NCBI RefSeq assembly: GCF_004116455.1
Contig: NZ_PDJU01000003.1
Coordinates: forward strand, 151,842-215,841
Source: Arcobacter sp. F155
Lineage (GTDB): Bacteria; Campylobacterota; Campylobacteria; Campylobacterales; Arcobacteraceae
Direction of reading: 5' to 3'
DNA: 64,000 nucleotides
Positions 34,686 to 43,106 of this stretch are shown piece after piece (the stretch's first letter is position 1; each line of letters starts with the position of its first letter). The translations under genes and the position numbers were made by a program. The notes beneath the pieces were generated by a model that saw only the letters and a list, made by a program, of their open reading frames with translations, searched no databases and was not told the origin of the DNA.

Positions 34686-35954
34686 TTACGCTAATGCTTG
34701 CTCTAAGTCTTCAATTAAATCTTTTGGATTTTCTAATCCAATAGATAACCTAACAGTGCTAGGATTCACACCTGCTTTTAATAACTCTTCTTCACTCATT
34801 TGTGAATGAGTTGTTGAAGCTGGGTGTACAATTAACGACTTAGAATCACCAATGTTTACAACAACACTAAATAACTTAGCTTGGTCAATTATTGTTTTTG
34901 CTGCTTCATAAGATTCAGCTTCAAAAGAGATAAGACCAGAAGACTTACCATCTTTGAAATATTTTTGTGCTTTGTCATAGTCTGCATTTGACTCTAATCC
35001 AGGGTAGTTAACTGATTTAACTTTTGGATGAGATTCTAAAAATTTGGCTACTTCTAAAGCACTGTTTGAATGTTTTTCCATTCTAATATCTAAAGTTTCA
35101 ATTGCTTGTAATAGTAACCATGAGTTATGTGGTGACTGTGCAGCTCCAATATCTCTTAAAAGGTTTAATCTAATTCTTAAACAAAAGTTTGGAAGAGGAA
35201 CATCAACATAAACTAATCCATGATATGATTCATCTGGCTCAACAAAGTGTGAATATCTGTTTGCATTTTCTTTGAAAAACTCTGCTAAACCATCTCTTTC
35301 AACAACAATACCACCAACAGCAGTACCTTGACCGTTTGTATATTTAGAAGTTGAGTGAACAACTACATCTACTCCCCATGAAATTGGGTTAAATAAAGCT
35401 GCACTTGCAACTGTATTATCACAAACTGTTAAAACACCATTTCTTTTAGCGATTTCAACAATTTTTTCTACATCTGCAATAGCAATTTGTGGGTTTGATA
35501 ATGATTCAAAGAAGATAGCTTTTGTTTTATCATCAATTTGCTCTTCTAAATCACTAGCATCAGCACTTTTAAATACTTTTGCAGTAATCCCAAATCTTTT
35601 AATAGTGTGAGTTAATAAAGTAACTGCACCACCATATAGTTTGTCTGAGATTAAAATATTATCACCTGCTTCAGCAACATTTGCAATAGCATAGAAGATT
35701 GCAGATTGACCACTTGCTGTACAAATAGCAGCTGCTCCACCTTCAAGTTGTGCAAATCTTTGTTCTAATACATCAGTAGTAGGGTTCGTAAGTCTAGTAT
35801 AAATAGAACCTAACTCTTTTAATGCAAATAAGTTTGCTGCGTGTTCTGCATCCCTAAATGCATAAGCAGTTGTTTGTGCGATTGGCACAGACATAGTACC
35901 CCAACCTTCTTTGTTGTTGTAACCTCCATGAACTGCAATTGTTTCTTTTTGCAT
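34686..35954 (-). CDS. metY: O-acetylhomoserine sulfhydrylase
   Basis: This 422-residue Cys/Met-metabolism PLP enzyme has the lysine in VVHSTSKYTNGQGTAVGG, the N-terminal ETIAVHGGYNNKEG and the motif SIYTRLTNPTTDVLEQR. The insertion and the C-terminal PASTTHSQMSEEEL are typical of O-acetylhomoserine/O-acetylserine sulfhydrylases (MetY). It makes homocysteine from sulfide. It is the first gene of the operon, behind a good sigma70 promoter at 36026-35998. Confidence 0.93.
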   Translation of the reverse strand: MQKETIAVHGGYNNKEGWGTMSVPIAQTTAYAFRDAEHAANLFALKELGSIYTRLTNPTTDVLEQRFAQLEGGAAAICTASGQSAIFYAIANVAEAGDNILISDKLYGGAVTLLTHTIKRFGITAKVFKSADASDLEEQIDDKTKAIFFESLSNPQIAIADVEKIVEIAKRNGVLTVCDNTVASAALFNPISWGVDVVVHSTSKYTNGQGTAVGGIVVERDGLAEFFKENANRYSHFVEPDESYHGLVYVDVPLPNFCLRIRLNLLRDIGAAQSPHNSWLLLQAIETLDIRMEKHSNSALEVAKFLESHPKVKSVNYPGLESNADYDKAQKYFKDGKSSGLISFEAESYEAAKTIIDQAKLFSVVVNIGDSKSLIVHPASTTHSQMSEEELLKAGVNPSTVRLSIGLENPKDLIEDLEQALA

Positions 35955-35997
35955 TTTTTTTCCTTTATAAAATTGTCTTTTTTTATTTTGTAGTGAA

Positions 35998-36026
35998 ATT
36001 GTATAATATTTTTAAATTAAAGTCAA
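35998..36026 (-). promoter_or_regulatory. Promoter of the sulfur assimilation operon
   Basis: On the minus strand TTGACT (36026-36021) and TACAAT (36003-35998) are 17 bp apart. The start would be near 35991. Just upstream lies the palindrome TGATTAATCA (36039-36048), and GATTAA recurs at 36083 and 36102, offering possible regulator sites. Confidence 0.75.
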
Positions 36027-36235
36027 GTGTTTTAATAGTGATTAATCAAATAGGCTTTATATCTGGGCTGTGAATTATAGTTGATTAACTTAGTATGGAT
36101 TGATTAAGATGTTAAGAAAATATTTGTTATAATCCCCATTATATCAAAGTTATAAGTATCTATCAAGATATAAAAATCATTTTGTAATAAATAATATTTA
36201 TCATAATAAAAAAATTTGAAAAAAAAGAGTACTAA

Positions 36236-37471
36236 ATGAGTAAGATTGCAATAATAGGTGCAGGAGCAGCAGGTTTAATAGCTTCAATTACAGCAAAAAG
36301 TGAAAATCCAAGTCTTGAAATTGACCTATTTGATATTAATAATGCCATAGGAAAAAAGATACTTGCAAGTGGAAATGGAAGATGTAATATCTCAAATATA
36401 AATGCCCAAGTTTCTAACTATATAGGAGAAAACCCTTCTTTTACTAGCTACTGTTTAAAGCAGTTTGATTTTAACCATTTTAAAAAGTTTAGTAAATCAC
36501 TTGGGCTTTTACTTGATGTTAAAGAAGATGGTAAGGTATATCCTTTATCAAATGAAGCAAAATCTGTAACTACTCTTTTACAATCTAAACTAGAAAGCTT
36601 GGGTTTAAATTTTATCGGCAATACTAAAATAGTAAAGATTAGAAAAGAAGAAGAGAAATTTATACTTAGTTCAGAAGAGAAAGAGTTTAAAGATTATGAT
36701 AAAGTCTTGATTAGTTCTGGACTTGCTGCAGCTCCACAGCTAAACTCTACAGAAATAGGAATGGATATTGCAAGTAGCTTTGGACACTCGTCAAATATAA
36801 CTTACCCTTCACTTGTGGGACTTCAAACAGACTTTGAACATAAAGCTAGACTTCAAGGGGTAAAAAAAGAGTCTTTAGTCACTCTTTATATAGATGGACA
36901 AAAAGAGAATGAAATCTTAGGGGATGTTTTATTTACTAAGTATGGGGTTTCTGGCTTTGCTATTTTAGATATCTCTCAATATGCTGTTTATCCAATGTCT
37001 TTATATCAAGATGTACAAATAGCTATAAATCTTTTCCCAAAACAAACTAGAAATGAAGTTTTAGGAATGATAGAGTCTTTAGTGAAGTCTTTACCAAATG
37101 AAAAACTAGGAAATATCCTTAGTGGAGTAGTTTCAAATAAACTAGTTCCAGTAATCCTTGATATGATAAAAGTAGATAGTGAAATAAAAGCCATTGATGT
37201 AAATGCAAAACATATTAGAGCTATAGTAAACACTCTTATAAATCTTAGAATGAAAGTTATTGATACTCAAGGTTTCAAACATGCAGAAGCTAGTGGCGGT
37301 GGAGTTAGAACTGATGAAGTTGATGATAAAACTTTTGAGAGTAAGAAGTGTAGGGGGCTTTATTTAGCTGGAGAGGTGTTGGATATTGTGGGTAACCGTG
37401 GGGGATATAATCTTCAGTTTGCTTGGGCTTCAGGATATTTAGCTGGAAAAAGTATGTCGAGAGGAAAATAA
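36236..37471 (+). CDS. HI0933-like NAD(P)/FAD-dependent oxidoreductase
   Basis: The 411-residue flavoprotein has an N-terminal Rossmann fingerprint (KIAIIGAGAAGLIASI), the GKKILASGNGRCNISN signature of the HI0933/BaiN family and the C-terminal FAD motif GLYLAGEVLDIVGNRGGYNLQFAW. The family contains reductases of unclear physiological substrate. It is monocistronic with a weak ribosome-binding site and divergent from metY. A 10-bp inverted repeat (AATTTTTAAG 37503-37512 / CTTAAAAATT 37541-37550) follows and may be a terminator. Confidence 0.9.
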   Translation: MSKIAIIGAGAAGLIASITAKSENPSLEIDLFDINNAIGKKILASGNGRCNISNINAQVSNYIGENPSFTSYCLKQFDFNHFKKFSKSLGLLLDVKEDGKVYPLSNEAKSVTTLLQSKLESLGLNFIGNTKIVKIRKEEEKFILSSEEKEFKDYDKVLISSGLAAAPQLNSTEIGMDIASSFGHSSNITYPSLVGLQTDFEHKARLQGVKKESLVTLYIDGQKENEILGDVLFTKYGVSGFAILDISQYAVYPMSLYQDVQIAINLFPKQTRNEVLGMIESLVKSLPNEKLGNILSGVVSNKLVPVILDMIKVDSEIKAIDVNAKHIRAIVNTLINLRMKVIDTQGFKHAEASGGGVRTDEVDDKTFESKKCRGLYLAGEVLDIVGNRGGYNLQFAWASGYLAGKSMSRGK

Positions 37472-37502
37472 CTACTTTTATCCAATCTCTACGTTCGACA
37501 CA

Positions 37503-37550
37503 AATTTTTAAGTAAGTCATTTACAAAAGTAAACTCCTTGCTTAAAAATT
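37503..37550 (+). repeat. Inverted repeat after the HI0933-like gene
   Basis: AATTTTTAAG (37503-37512) and CTTAAAAATT (37541-37550) are complementary with a 28-nt loop. There is no T-run after it, so terminator function is uncertain. Confidence 0.35.
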
Positions 37551-37575
37551 CTATCTGCCTTGACCTTGAATAAAA

Positions 37576-38463
37576 TTAGTTATTTGATTTAAATAGATAT
37601 CTATTTTCTAAAGATTCTGAAAGTATAAAACCTTGTTTATAAAAACTAGTTATAATAGAATCATAATAAGAAGATTCATAGTTTTGATTATCTAATATTA
37701 TACTCATTAAATCTTGTCCTATTTTAGTTAAAGCGATTATTCCTATATTAACTTTATAGTTTTTAGAGTTTGAAGCTTTGATGTTAAGTTGTCTTCCTTT
37801 ATAAAAACAAATAGCTTCTATTTTATTTGCAATAAGCTTAACTAATCCAAAACTTTCGGTAGTTATTAACCCTATAGATTCTAAATGAGTTAATTCATTA
37901 TATGAAAGAAGTTTATTTGTTTCTTTATCTTTATGGTTTAAAATAATAGGTTGAATGTCGTCAAAAATCCAACAAAAATGGCTTAATTTATTAAATATTT
38001 CTGCATCATATCTATCCATTGTAGACATAAACTCAATAGTTCTTTTAGAGTGTTTTCCTGGAGTATTTGCTTCTCCAGCAAGAACTTTACCCCATAATTT
38101 TTGCATATCTTCATCTGAAATTAATTTGCACTTATCAAAAAAGTTACTTATCCAATCATCTTCAATATTTTCAGGAGATGCATTCTCTTTTATTGAATCA
38201 AAAGATTTTTCTGTAATAGCTTCAATATTTTCTTGCTTTTTAATTTCTTCATTAACAAGTCTATTTAAAGCTCTCTTTTGAATTTCTTCAATTTCTAAAT
38301 CTACAAGCGCTTTTGTCTTTGCTGCATCTGCTTCAGCTTTTGCTTTTCTTCGAATTTTTGTTGGTTCATAAATCACTCCTGTTGCATTAGCTATTTTCTC
38401 AATTAGTGTATTCATTGGTTTAGCAAATTTACCAGCATTTACAACAGATATATCAGTACCCAT
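37576..38463 (-). CDS. DUF2806-like protein of unknown function
   Basis: The 295-residue soluble protein has a charged helical N-terminal half (KIRRKAKAEADAAKTKAL then EEIKKQENIEAI) and a conserved-looking middle (WGKVLAGEANTPGKHSKRTIEF, AEIFNKLSHFCW) that resembles DUF2806. Members are often found in accessory islands; no function is known. It stands alone, with hairpin-rich intergenic DNA on the promoter side, and has no obvious metabolic neighbour. The ATG at 38463 follows AAAGG. A role in phage or stress defence has been suggested only by the general location of such families and is not shown here. Confidence 0.55.
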   Translation of the reverse strand: MGTDISVVNAGKFAKPMNTLIEKIANATGVIYEPTKIRRKAKAEADAAKTKALVDLEIEEIQKRALNRLVNEEIKKQENIEAITEKSFDSIKENASPENIEDDWISNFFDKCKLISDEDMQKLWGKVLAGEANTPGKHSKRTIEFMSTMDRYDAEIFNKLSHFCWIFDDIQPIILNHKDKETNKLLSYNELTHLESIGLITTESFGLVKLIANKIEAICFYKGRQLNIKASNSKNYKVNIGIIALTKIGQDLMSIILDNQNYESSYYDSIITSFYKQGFILSESLENRYLFKSNN

Positions 38464-38549
38464 ATTAAACCTTTAAGTATTTTAAATAATTATATTTAAA
38501 GATTAATAAATAATCTATTTTATGTAATAATAGTCTTAATTATTAGTAA

Positions 38550-38757
38550 AAAATCCCACATTTGCAGAAGCTGAAAGTTTATAAATTAATTTCGCAAAAA
38601 GCTGAGAACTGTTTGAATGAATAAAAGATATTAAATATATCTTTTGTGAGTGAGTTTTCGAAGCTAGAAATAAATTTAAAAACTTGAAGGTATTTGCTTT
38701 AGCAAACTTCGAAACCGTGGGTGGCTTTTTGTTTTACTTTTTGCCATCAAAAAGTAA
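38550..38757. repeat. Hairpin-rich, repeat-like intergenic stretch
   Basis: This gene-free DNA contains at least three inverted repeats: AAAAGATAT (38623-38631) / ATATCTTTT (38637-38645), the TTTGC-TTTA-GCAAA hairpin around 38692-38705 and TTACTTTTTG (38734-38743) / CAAAAAGTAA (38748-38757). TTCGAAG and its near-copy recur within it. It reads like a dispersed non-coding element. The rest of 38464-38549 shows nothing. Confidence 0.45.
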
Positions 38758-38761
38758 TAGA

Positions 38762-38950
38762 CTAAAACCTATCTTTCAAAACCTGCACTCTAGAAAGTTT
38801 ACTAATCTCAAACTTTCCAGAGTCACTATGTAAAATATTCTCTTCTATTTTTAAAGGTTTAACTTTCTTATATGATTTATTCTCATATGAAAAGCTAACA
38901 TAGTTTTTATCTTCAACAGCTTTTTGTAAAAATCTTTGTTCTATAGTCAT
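38762..38950 (-). CDS. Small basic protein (62 aa), unknown
   Basis: The 62-residue product (MTIEQRFLQKAVEDKNYVSF at its start) is highly charged and probably soluble; the centre YENKSYKKVKPLKI faintly recalls the beginning of a WYL-type domain. It begins immediately after the stop codon of the diguanylate cyclase gene, so it is co-transcribed with it. The function is unknown. Confidence 0.6.
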   Translation of the reverse strand: MTIEQRFLQKAVEDKNYVSFSYENKSYKKVKPLKIEENILHSDSGKFEISKLSRVQVLKDRF

Positions 38951-41089
38951 TTATTTGTACTCGATTTTATTTCTACCATTATCTTTGGCTTTATAAAGTG
39001 CATCATCTGCTCTTTTTAGAATTGACTCAATAGTATCACCTCTTTGAGACATGGTTACCCCAAAACTTGCAGTTTTATTTTCTACTTTAGAAAACTCATA
39101 GTTGCAAATCTTTTCTTTAAAAGTTTCCATTAGTTTAATCACCCCTTGTACATCTGATTCTGGGCAGATGATTACAAACTCTTCTCCACCATATCGTCCT
39201 ACAAAGTCTGTTTTTCTTCTATTTGTATTTAGAATATTTGCAAGCTCTTTTAGTACTTTATCTCCAACTTGGTGACCATATGTGTCATTTACTTCTTTGA
39301 ACTTATCTATATCAACTATTGCTAAACCAAAGTTGTGATTAAACCTTTCGCTTCTATTTATCTCAAACTCTAAAAGTTCTTCTATCTTTCTTCTATTGTA
39401 TAGGTTTGTTAGTTTATCTGTCGTTGCAAGTTTTTCTAGCTCTTTGTTTTTCTCTTCTATATCTTTTTGAGCTTCTTCTAAAAGTCTATTTGTTTTTATG
39501 ATTTTTCTATTCCAATAAACCACTAAAAGAATAACTATCAAAGAACCAATAGCAATCTTCCATACAAGTCCGTAGTTTACACCTTTTTCATATTTTATTG
39601 GAATCCATTTACTAAAGATTTCTCTGTGCATATCATTTGTCATACTATTTATAGCTTTTTGTAAGATGTTTAATAAAATTTCATCCTCTTTTACAACTGC
39701 CATAGATAGCTCTAGCGTTTCATTTATCTTTCCTGCAATTTTAAGTTCCCCAAAATACTTGTGCTGAAACTCATATCCAATACTAGCAAGGGTATCAATA
39801 AAGCCAAAAAGCTTTCCACTTTTAACTTTGTCAAGCCCTTCATTTATATCTTCAACTTCTACTAAATCAAGAGATGGATACTTCTGTCTTAAAATCTTCA
39901 CAAAAGCATCACCTTTTATGATACCAACTTTCTCTCCTTCTAAATCAAGGATATGATTTATAAAGGGTACATCAACTTTTGTAGCTACTACAAGTGGTAC
40001 ATTTAAATAGTTACTTGTGAAGTTTAGATATTTTTTTCTTTCGTATGTTTCCATCCCAAGAGCCAACATATCGCACTTTTTCTCTTTGATAAATGTTATT
40101 GACTGATTCCAGTTCTCTGTTCTTACAAGCTCAAACTTTGCAGATAAAATATTTTCAAACAAACTATAATAATCAGAGCTAATCCCTGAGTGTTCATTTT
40201 TTTCATTTAGACCTTCAAAAGGTAAACCATCAGGGTTTATACAATACTTGATAGTCTTTGTATTTAAATAAGCTCTTTCATCTTTGTTAAGCTCAATATG
40301 TCCACCTTTGTACTCTTTTATAGAACCAATCCATTTATTTACTAAAGCTTCTTTCTCTTTTTTTGTAATAGAGTTTAATCCTTTTTGTAAAATTGAACTC
40401 AAAATTGGTTTTTCAGGAATTACTCCTAGTCTTAGGTCTTCTTTTTTTGTATTTGGTAAGATAAGTTCACTAGCAAGTTTTAGGTTTGAGTATAGGTTTT
40501 TTTTGATTAGATAGTTTATGTTTGTAAGATTTTGCATTAAAGCATCAATCTTCCCAAAAACTAAATCTTTTGTTAGTTCTTCATAGGTGTCATAATATAC
40601 TAAATTTATATTGTCAATTTTTTGAAGCTCTTTTATATAGAATACATCTTTTAAAACACCAACTTTTTTACCTTCTAAGCTTTTTATTCCAAGATATTCA
40701 CCAAAATCATCTCTAACAAAAATCATAATAGGAATATCATAATAAGAGCTTGTAAAAGTAGTGAAAGGTTCTCTATATTTTTTATGTGAAATACTTGTTA
40801 TTACATCTACTTCTTTGTTTTTAAAGGCTGTATAAATAGTCGTCCATTTAGCATACTCTTTTTCAAATACTAGTCCAGTTCTTTGAGATAAGATATTTAG
40901 TAATTCATGTTCAAAGCCTACAGGTGTATTTTTTATATAGTATGAAAAAGGCGTAAAATCAGGCATCATCCCGACTTTTACTAGGGGAGTGTTTTTTATA
41001 AACTCTTTTTCTTCCTCAGTAAATACTATAGGTTTTGCAACAGCTTGAATAGAAATAAAAAATAGAATACAAAAAAATAGTGTCTTCAT
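38951..41089 (-). CDS. Diguanylate cyclase with two periplasmic solute-binding domains
   Basis: The 712-residue protein has a signal segment, two tandem SBP_bac_3 (amino-acid-binding-like) domains (about 22-255 and 270-490), a membrane helix (about 508-525), a coiled coil and a C-terminal GGDEF domain (about 550-712) with the active-site variant GGEEF in GRYGGEEFVIICPE. The signature is intact, so c-di-GMP synthesis is expected. It reports an extracellular small molecule to c-di-GMP signalling. The ligand is not known. The 62-residue gene follows directly. Confidence 0.92.
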   Translation of the reverse strand: MKTLFFCILFFISIQAVAKPIVFTEEEKEFIKNTPLVKVGMMPDFTPFSYYIKNTPVGFEHELLNILSQRTGLVFEKEYAKWTTIYTAFKNKEVDVITSISHKKYREPFTTFTSSYYDIPIMIFVRDDFGEYLGIKSLEGKKVGVLKDVFYIKELQKIDNINLVYYDTYEELTKDLVFGKIDALMQNLTNINYLIKKNLYSNLKLASELILPNTKKEDLRLGVIPEKPILSSILQKGLNSITKKEKEALVNKWIGSIKEYKGGHIELNKDERAYLNTKTIKYCINPDGLPFEGLNEKNEHSGISSDYYSLFENILSAKFELVRTENWNQSITFIKEKKCDMLALGMETYERKKYLNFTSNYLNVPLVVATKVDVPFINHILDLEGEKVGIIKGDAFVKILRQKYPSLDLVEVEDINEGLDKVKSGKLFGFIDTLASIGYEFQHKYFGELKIAGKINETLELSMAVVKEDEILLNILQKAINSMTNDMHREIFSKWIPIKYEKGVNYGLVWKIAIGSLIVILLVVYWNRKIIKTNRLLEEAQKDIEEKNKELEKLATTDKLTNLYNRRKIEELLEFEINRSERFNHNFGLAIVDIDKFKEVNDTYGHQVGDKVLKELANILNTNRRKTDFVGRYGGEEFVIICPESDVQGVIKLMETFKEKICNYEFSKVENKTASFGVTMSQRGDTIESILKRADDALYKAKDNGRNKIEYK

Positions 41090-41199
41090 AGGTAACCTTA
41101 GATTTTAAAAAATGATATTAGGTATTATACATGAAGATGCTTAGAAGAGAAAACATACCTACTCACAAGGAAGAGTAGGTTGTTTATTTTGACGGGTAC

Positions 41200-41237
41200 A
41201 AAAATCTAATTCTTTGACTATATAGTCAAGAAATTAG
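41200..41237 (-). terminator. Terminator downstream of the first Rof-like gene
   Basis: On the minus strand a 15-16 bp near-perfect stem (41237-41206), containing TGACTATATAGTCA at its centre, is followed by five T (complement of 41204-41200). It lies just past the stop codon of the gene at 41248. A second hairpin, ACCTACTC (41157-41164) / GAGTAGGT (41173-41180), lies further on. Confidence 0.78.
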
Positions 41238-41247
41238 GTAAAAAAAT

Positions 41248-41502
41248 TTATGCGTGTTGATAGTAATTAATATCAGCAGTTGGTCTACCATTAAACTCCA
41301 CAATTTTATCAAGTCTAATTACAGTACCATCTGCAGTTTCCATAAACTCACTGTTACTTACATTTCTTATGTCCACTATTTTAGAAGTAACAGTCACTTC
41401 TTCTTTTTCTTTTAAAAATGTTATCTCACAATTAACGCTATTACTTGCCGCTTCCTCAAACATGTCATATAAATCGCATGAAACCTGTACATAATTATTC
41501 AT
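41248..41502 (-). CDS. Rho-binding antiterminator (Rof)-like protein 1
   Basis: The 84-residue protein resembles Rof/YaeO: YVQVSCDLYDMFEEAA (family C-x-x-YD-x-x-E), a beta core with CEITFLKEKEEVTVTSKIVDI and DGTVIRLDKIVEFNG. Rof binds transcription terminator Rho and reduces Rho-dependent termination. The start follows AAGGAG. It lies downstream of the MarR gene. A paralogue is at 42065-42313, and the two share the C-x-x-YD, CEI and IRLD motifs. Confidence 0.75.
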   Translation of the reverse strand: MNNYVQVSCDLYDMFEEAASNSVNCEITFLKEKEEVTVTSKIVDIRNVSNSEFMETADGTVIRLDKIVEFNGRPTADINYYQHA

Positions 41503-41558
41503 ATCTACTCCTTACAATTTTTAGCACACTCAAAAGGACTTTTATAAATATACATTTA

Positions 41559-41978
41559 TTAGAGTTCGAGTTTATCTAATATTTCAAAAAAAAGTTTATG
41601 CTCTTTTTCGCTGATTTTAGAATTAAGTCCTTCCCTGAAATCGGTTACATAAGGAAGTGTTTCTTCTAAAATTCGTTCACCTTTTTTTGTTAGCTTTATC
41701 TTATTGCTTCTTTTGTCATTTTGGGTATCACTTTCTCTAGTGATCAACTCTTTTTTTTCTAAAGAGTTTAATGAACGACTTATCGTTGTTTTATCTTTAC
41801 CAAGAAGTTGCGCTATTTTCGTTTGATTAACGTTAGGTTCATATTTAATGATTTCTAGCGTCGCACGTTGTTCAATAGCAATATCATAAGCTGAAAGTAT
41901 TTTATTTAAACTATTAACAACGCTATTCGAACTTCTGATAAGTCGATAAGCAATAGAGTCTTTTAATGCATAATTCAT
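41559..41978 (-). CDS. MarR family transcriptional regulator
   Basis: The 139-residue protein is a typical MarR: a helical dimerisation N-terminus and a winged HTH (NQTKIAQLLGKDKTTISRSLNSLEKKELITRE, DKRSNKIKLTKKGERI). The ATG at 41978 follows AAGGAGCC. A half-site and a 12-bp palindrome with TTGCATAT cores lie 14-41 bp upstream, so autoregulation is expected. It is flanked by two Rof-like genes in the same direction. Confidence 0.93.
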   Translation of the reverse strand: MNYALKDSIAYRLIRSSNSVVNSLNKILSAYDIAIEQRATLEIIKYEPNVNQTKIAQLLGKDKTTISRSLNSLEKKELITRESDTQNDKRSNKIKLTKKGERILEETLPYVTDFREGLNSKISEKEHKLFFEILDKLEL

Positions 41979-41992
41979 AAGGCTCCTTTTAG

Positions 41993-42019
41993 TTGCATAT
42001 ACAATTATTGCATATGCAA
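41993..42019. promoter_or_regulatory. Putative MarR operator pair
   Basis: TTGCATAT (41993-42000) is followed 15 bp later by the perfect palindrome TTGCATATGCAA (42008-42019). This is a typical MarR-type operator arrangement directly upstream of the MarR start codon. Confidence 0.6.
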
Positions 42020-42064
42020 CCTTTTTTGAAGCTTAAGCAAGTTTAAGGAAAAGTATCAAATCTT

Positions 42065-42313
42065 TTAACAATATTTTCTATTTTTTGGAGATTCTCCATT
42101 AAAAAGTTGTATAAAATCTAATCTAATTTTTTGATTATTTTCAAGAATTACAAACTCTTCTTTGTCTTTTGTTTGTAGATTAATTATTTTTGATTTGATT
42201 ATTTTTTCTACATCATTTTCTAAATAAACAATTTCACAAATTTGCCCTTTAACGGCGGCTGCCTCAAACTCATCATAAAATGCACAAGGTACAGGTGTAT
42301 ATTTTTTATCCAT
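42065..42313 (-). CDS. Rho-binding antiterminator (Rof)-like protein 2
   Basis: The 82-residue paralogue of the protein at 41248 has YTPVPCAFYDEFEAAAVKG, CEIVYLENDVEKIIKSKIINL and NNQKIRLDFIQLFNGES. The Rof fold pattern (C-x-x-YD, central strands, IRLD) is clear. It lies upstream of the MarR gene in the same direction. The two copies are clearly diverged, arguing for an old duplication. Confidence 0.75.
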   Translation of the reverse strand: MDKKYTPVPCAFYDEFEAAAVKGQICEIVYLENDVEKIIKSKIINLQTKDKEEFVILENNQKIRLDFIQLFNGESPKNRKYC

Positions 42314-42454
42314 ATTAACTCTTTAAAGATTATTTTTATTTGATATTATACACAATCTTATATTTTATGATAAATAAAGCAAAAAAATATAACAATGCTA
42401 TTTATTTGCAACTGTGTTGCGGTACAATTAAGAAAAATATTTTTAGGGAAAAAC

Positions 42455-42835
42455 ATGCCAAAAAGTTTAAATAAAAAACAAATAGAAGAGATTAAAAGTC
42501 TTTTATTACAAAACAAGATGACAATCGAGTCAACACTTAATAATCTGTCTAATGAACATTTAAATTTAAGTGAAATGGATTTAAACGATGAAGGTGATTT
42601 CGCAGCAGCAAGTAGAGACTACTCTACAGATGTACATATCAAGAATCAACAATTAAAAGAGTTAAATTTAATAAATCATGCTCTTAGAAAGATTGAAGAA
42701 GGAAAGTACACTGGACTTTGTGAAATGTGTGACTCTGAAATTACTATTAGAAGATTAAGAGTTAAGCCTCATGCAATGTATTGTATAGATTGTAGAGACT
42801 ATATTGAAAAAGAGAAAGTTAAAAAAGCAGTTTAA
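42455..42835 (+). CDS. DksA/TraR C4-type zinc-finger protein
   Basis: The 126-residue protein has an N-terminal coiled-coil-like helix pair (KSLNKKQIEEIKSLLLQNK), a DxxDxxD-like acidic tip (SEMDLNDEGDFAAAS) and the C-terminal C4 finger CEMCDSEI ... YCIDCRDY. It is a DksA/TraR-type RNA-polymerase secondary-channel binder, one of the small DksA-like forms. The ATG at 42455 follows AGGGA; the frame runs 20 codons further upstream without family similarity. Confidence 0.88.
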   Translation: MPKSLNKKQIEEIKSLLLQNKMTIESTLNNLSNEHLNLSEMDLNDEGDFAAASRDYSTDVHIKNQQLKELNLINHALRKIEEGKYTGLCEMCDSEITIRRLRVKPHAMYCIDCRDYIEKEKVKKAV

Positions 42836-42851
42836 TTACTCAAACTTCTCA

Positions 42852-42947
42852 TATCCAAGAGCTTAGTTTTCTATTCTCTTGGATAAGGACTTCTTTAATG
42901 GGAGTTTTTCACGAACTCATTTATTTAGCTTCCTGATGAGTTCGTGA
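42852..42947 (+). repeat. Two consecutive perfect hairpins after the DksA-like gene
   Basis: Hairpin 1: TATCCAAGAG (42852-42861) / CTCTTGGATA (42876-42885). Hairpin 2: TCACGAACTCAT (42909-42920) / ATGAGTTCGTGA (42936-42947). Neither has a proper T-run, so they are not standard terminators. They could be parts of a small RNA or a regulated 3' end. The following 42948-43106 is AT-rich without features other than a weak promoter for the next gene. Confidence 0.5.
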
Positions 42948-43106
42948 TGAATTTCCTTATTCTTATTTAGTCAAAATATTATTGACTTTCCTTATAAAAG
43001 TGATTTTCCACTTAATTTATCATTACAATATTGAAGAAAAAATTTATTTTTCTAAAAAATAGTATATAATTAGCAAAAATATTAAAACAATTAGGATATT
43101 TAACAG

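Noticed and set aside
36031..36107. SAM or other riboswitch upstream of metY
   Set aside because: The predicted leader after the promoter is only about 37 nt, too short for a known methionine or cysteine riboswitch; the repeats lie upstream of the start point.
38550..38757. Insertion sequence remnant
   Set aside because: There are inverted repeats but no transposase fragment, no target-site duplication and no long terminal repeats, so only a repeat-like element is reported.
42852..42947. tRNA gene
   Set aside because: The two hairpins do not form a cloverleaf: no TTC loop, no CCA end and no 7-bp acceptor pairing were found.
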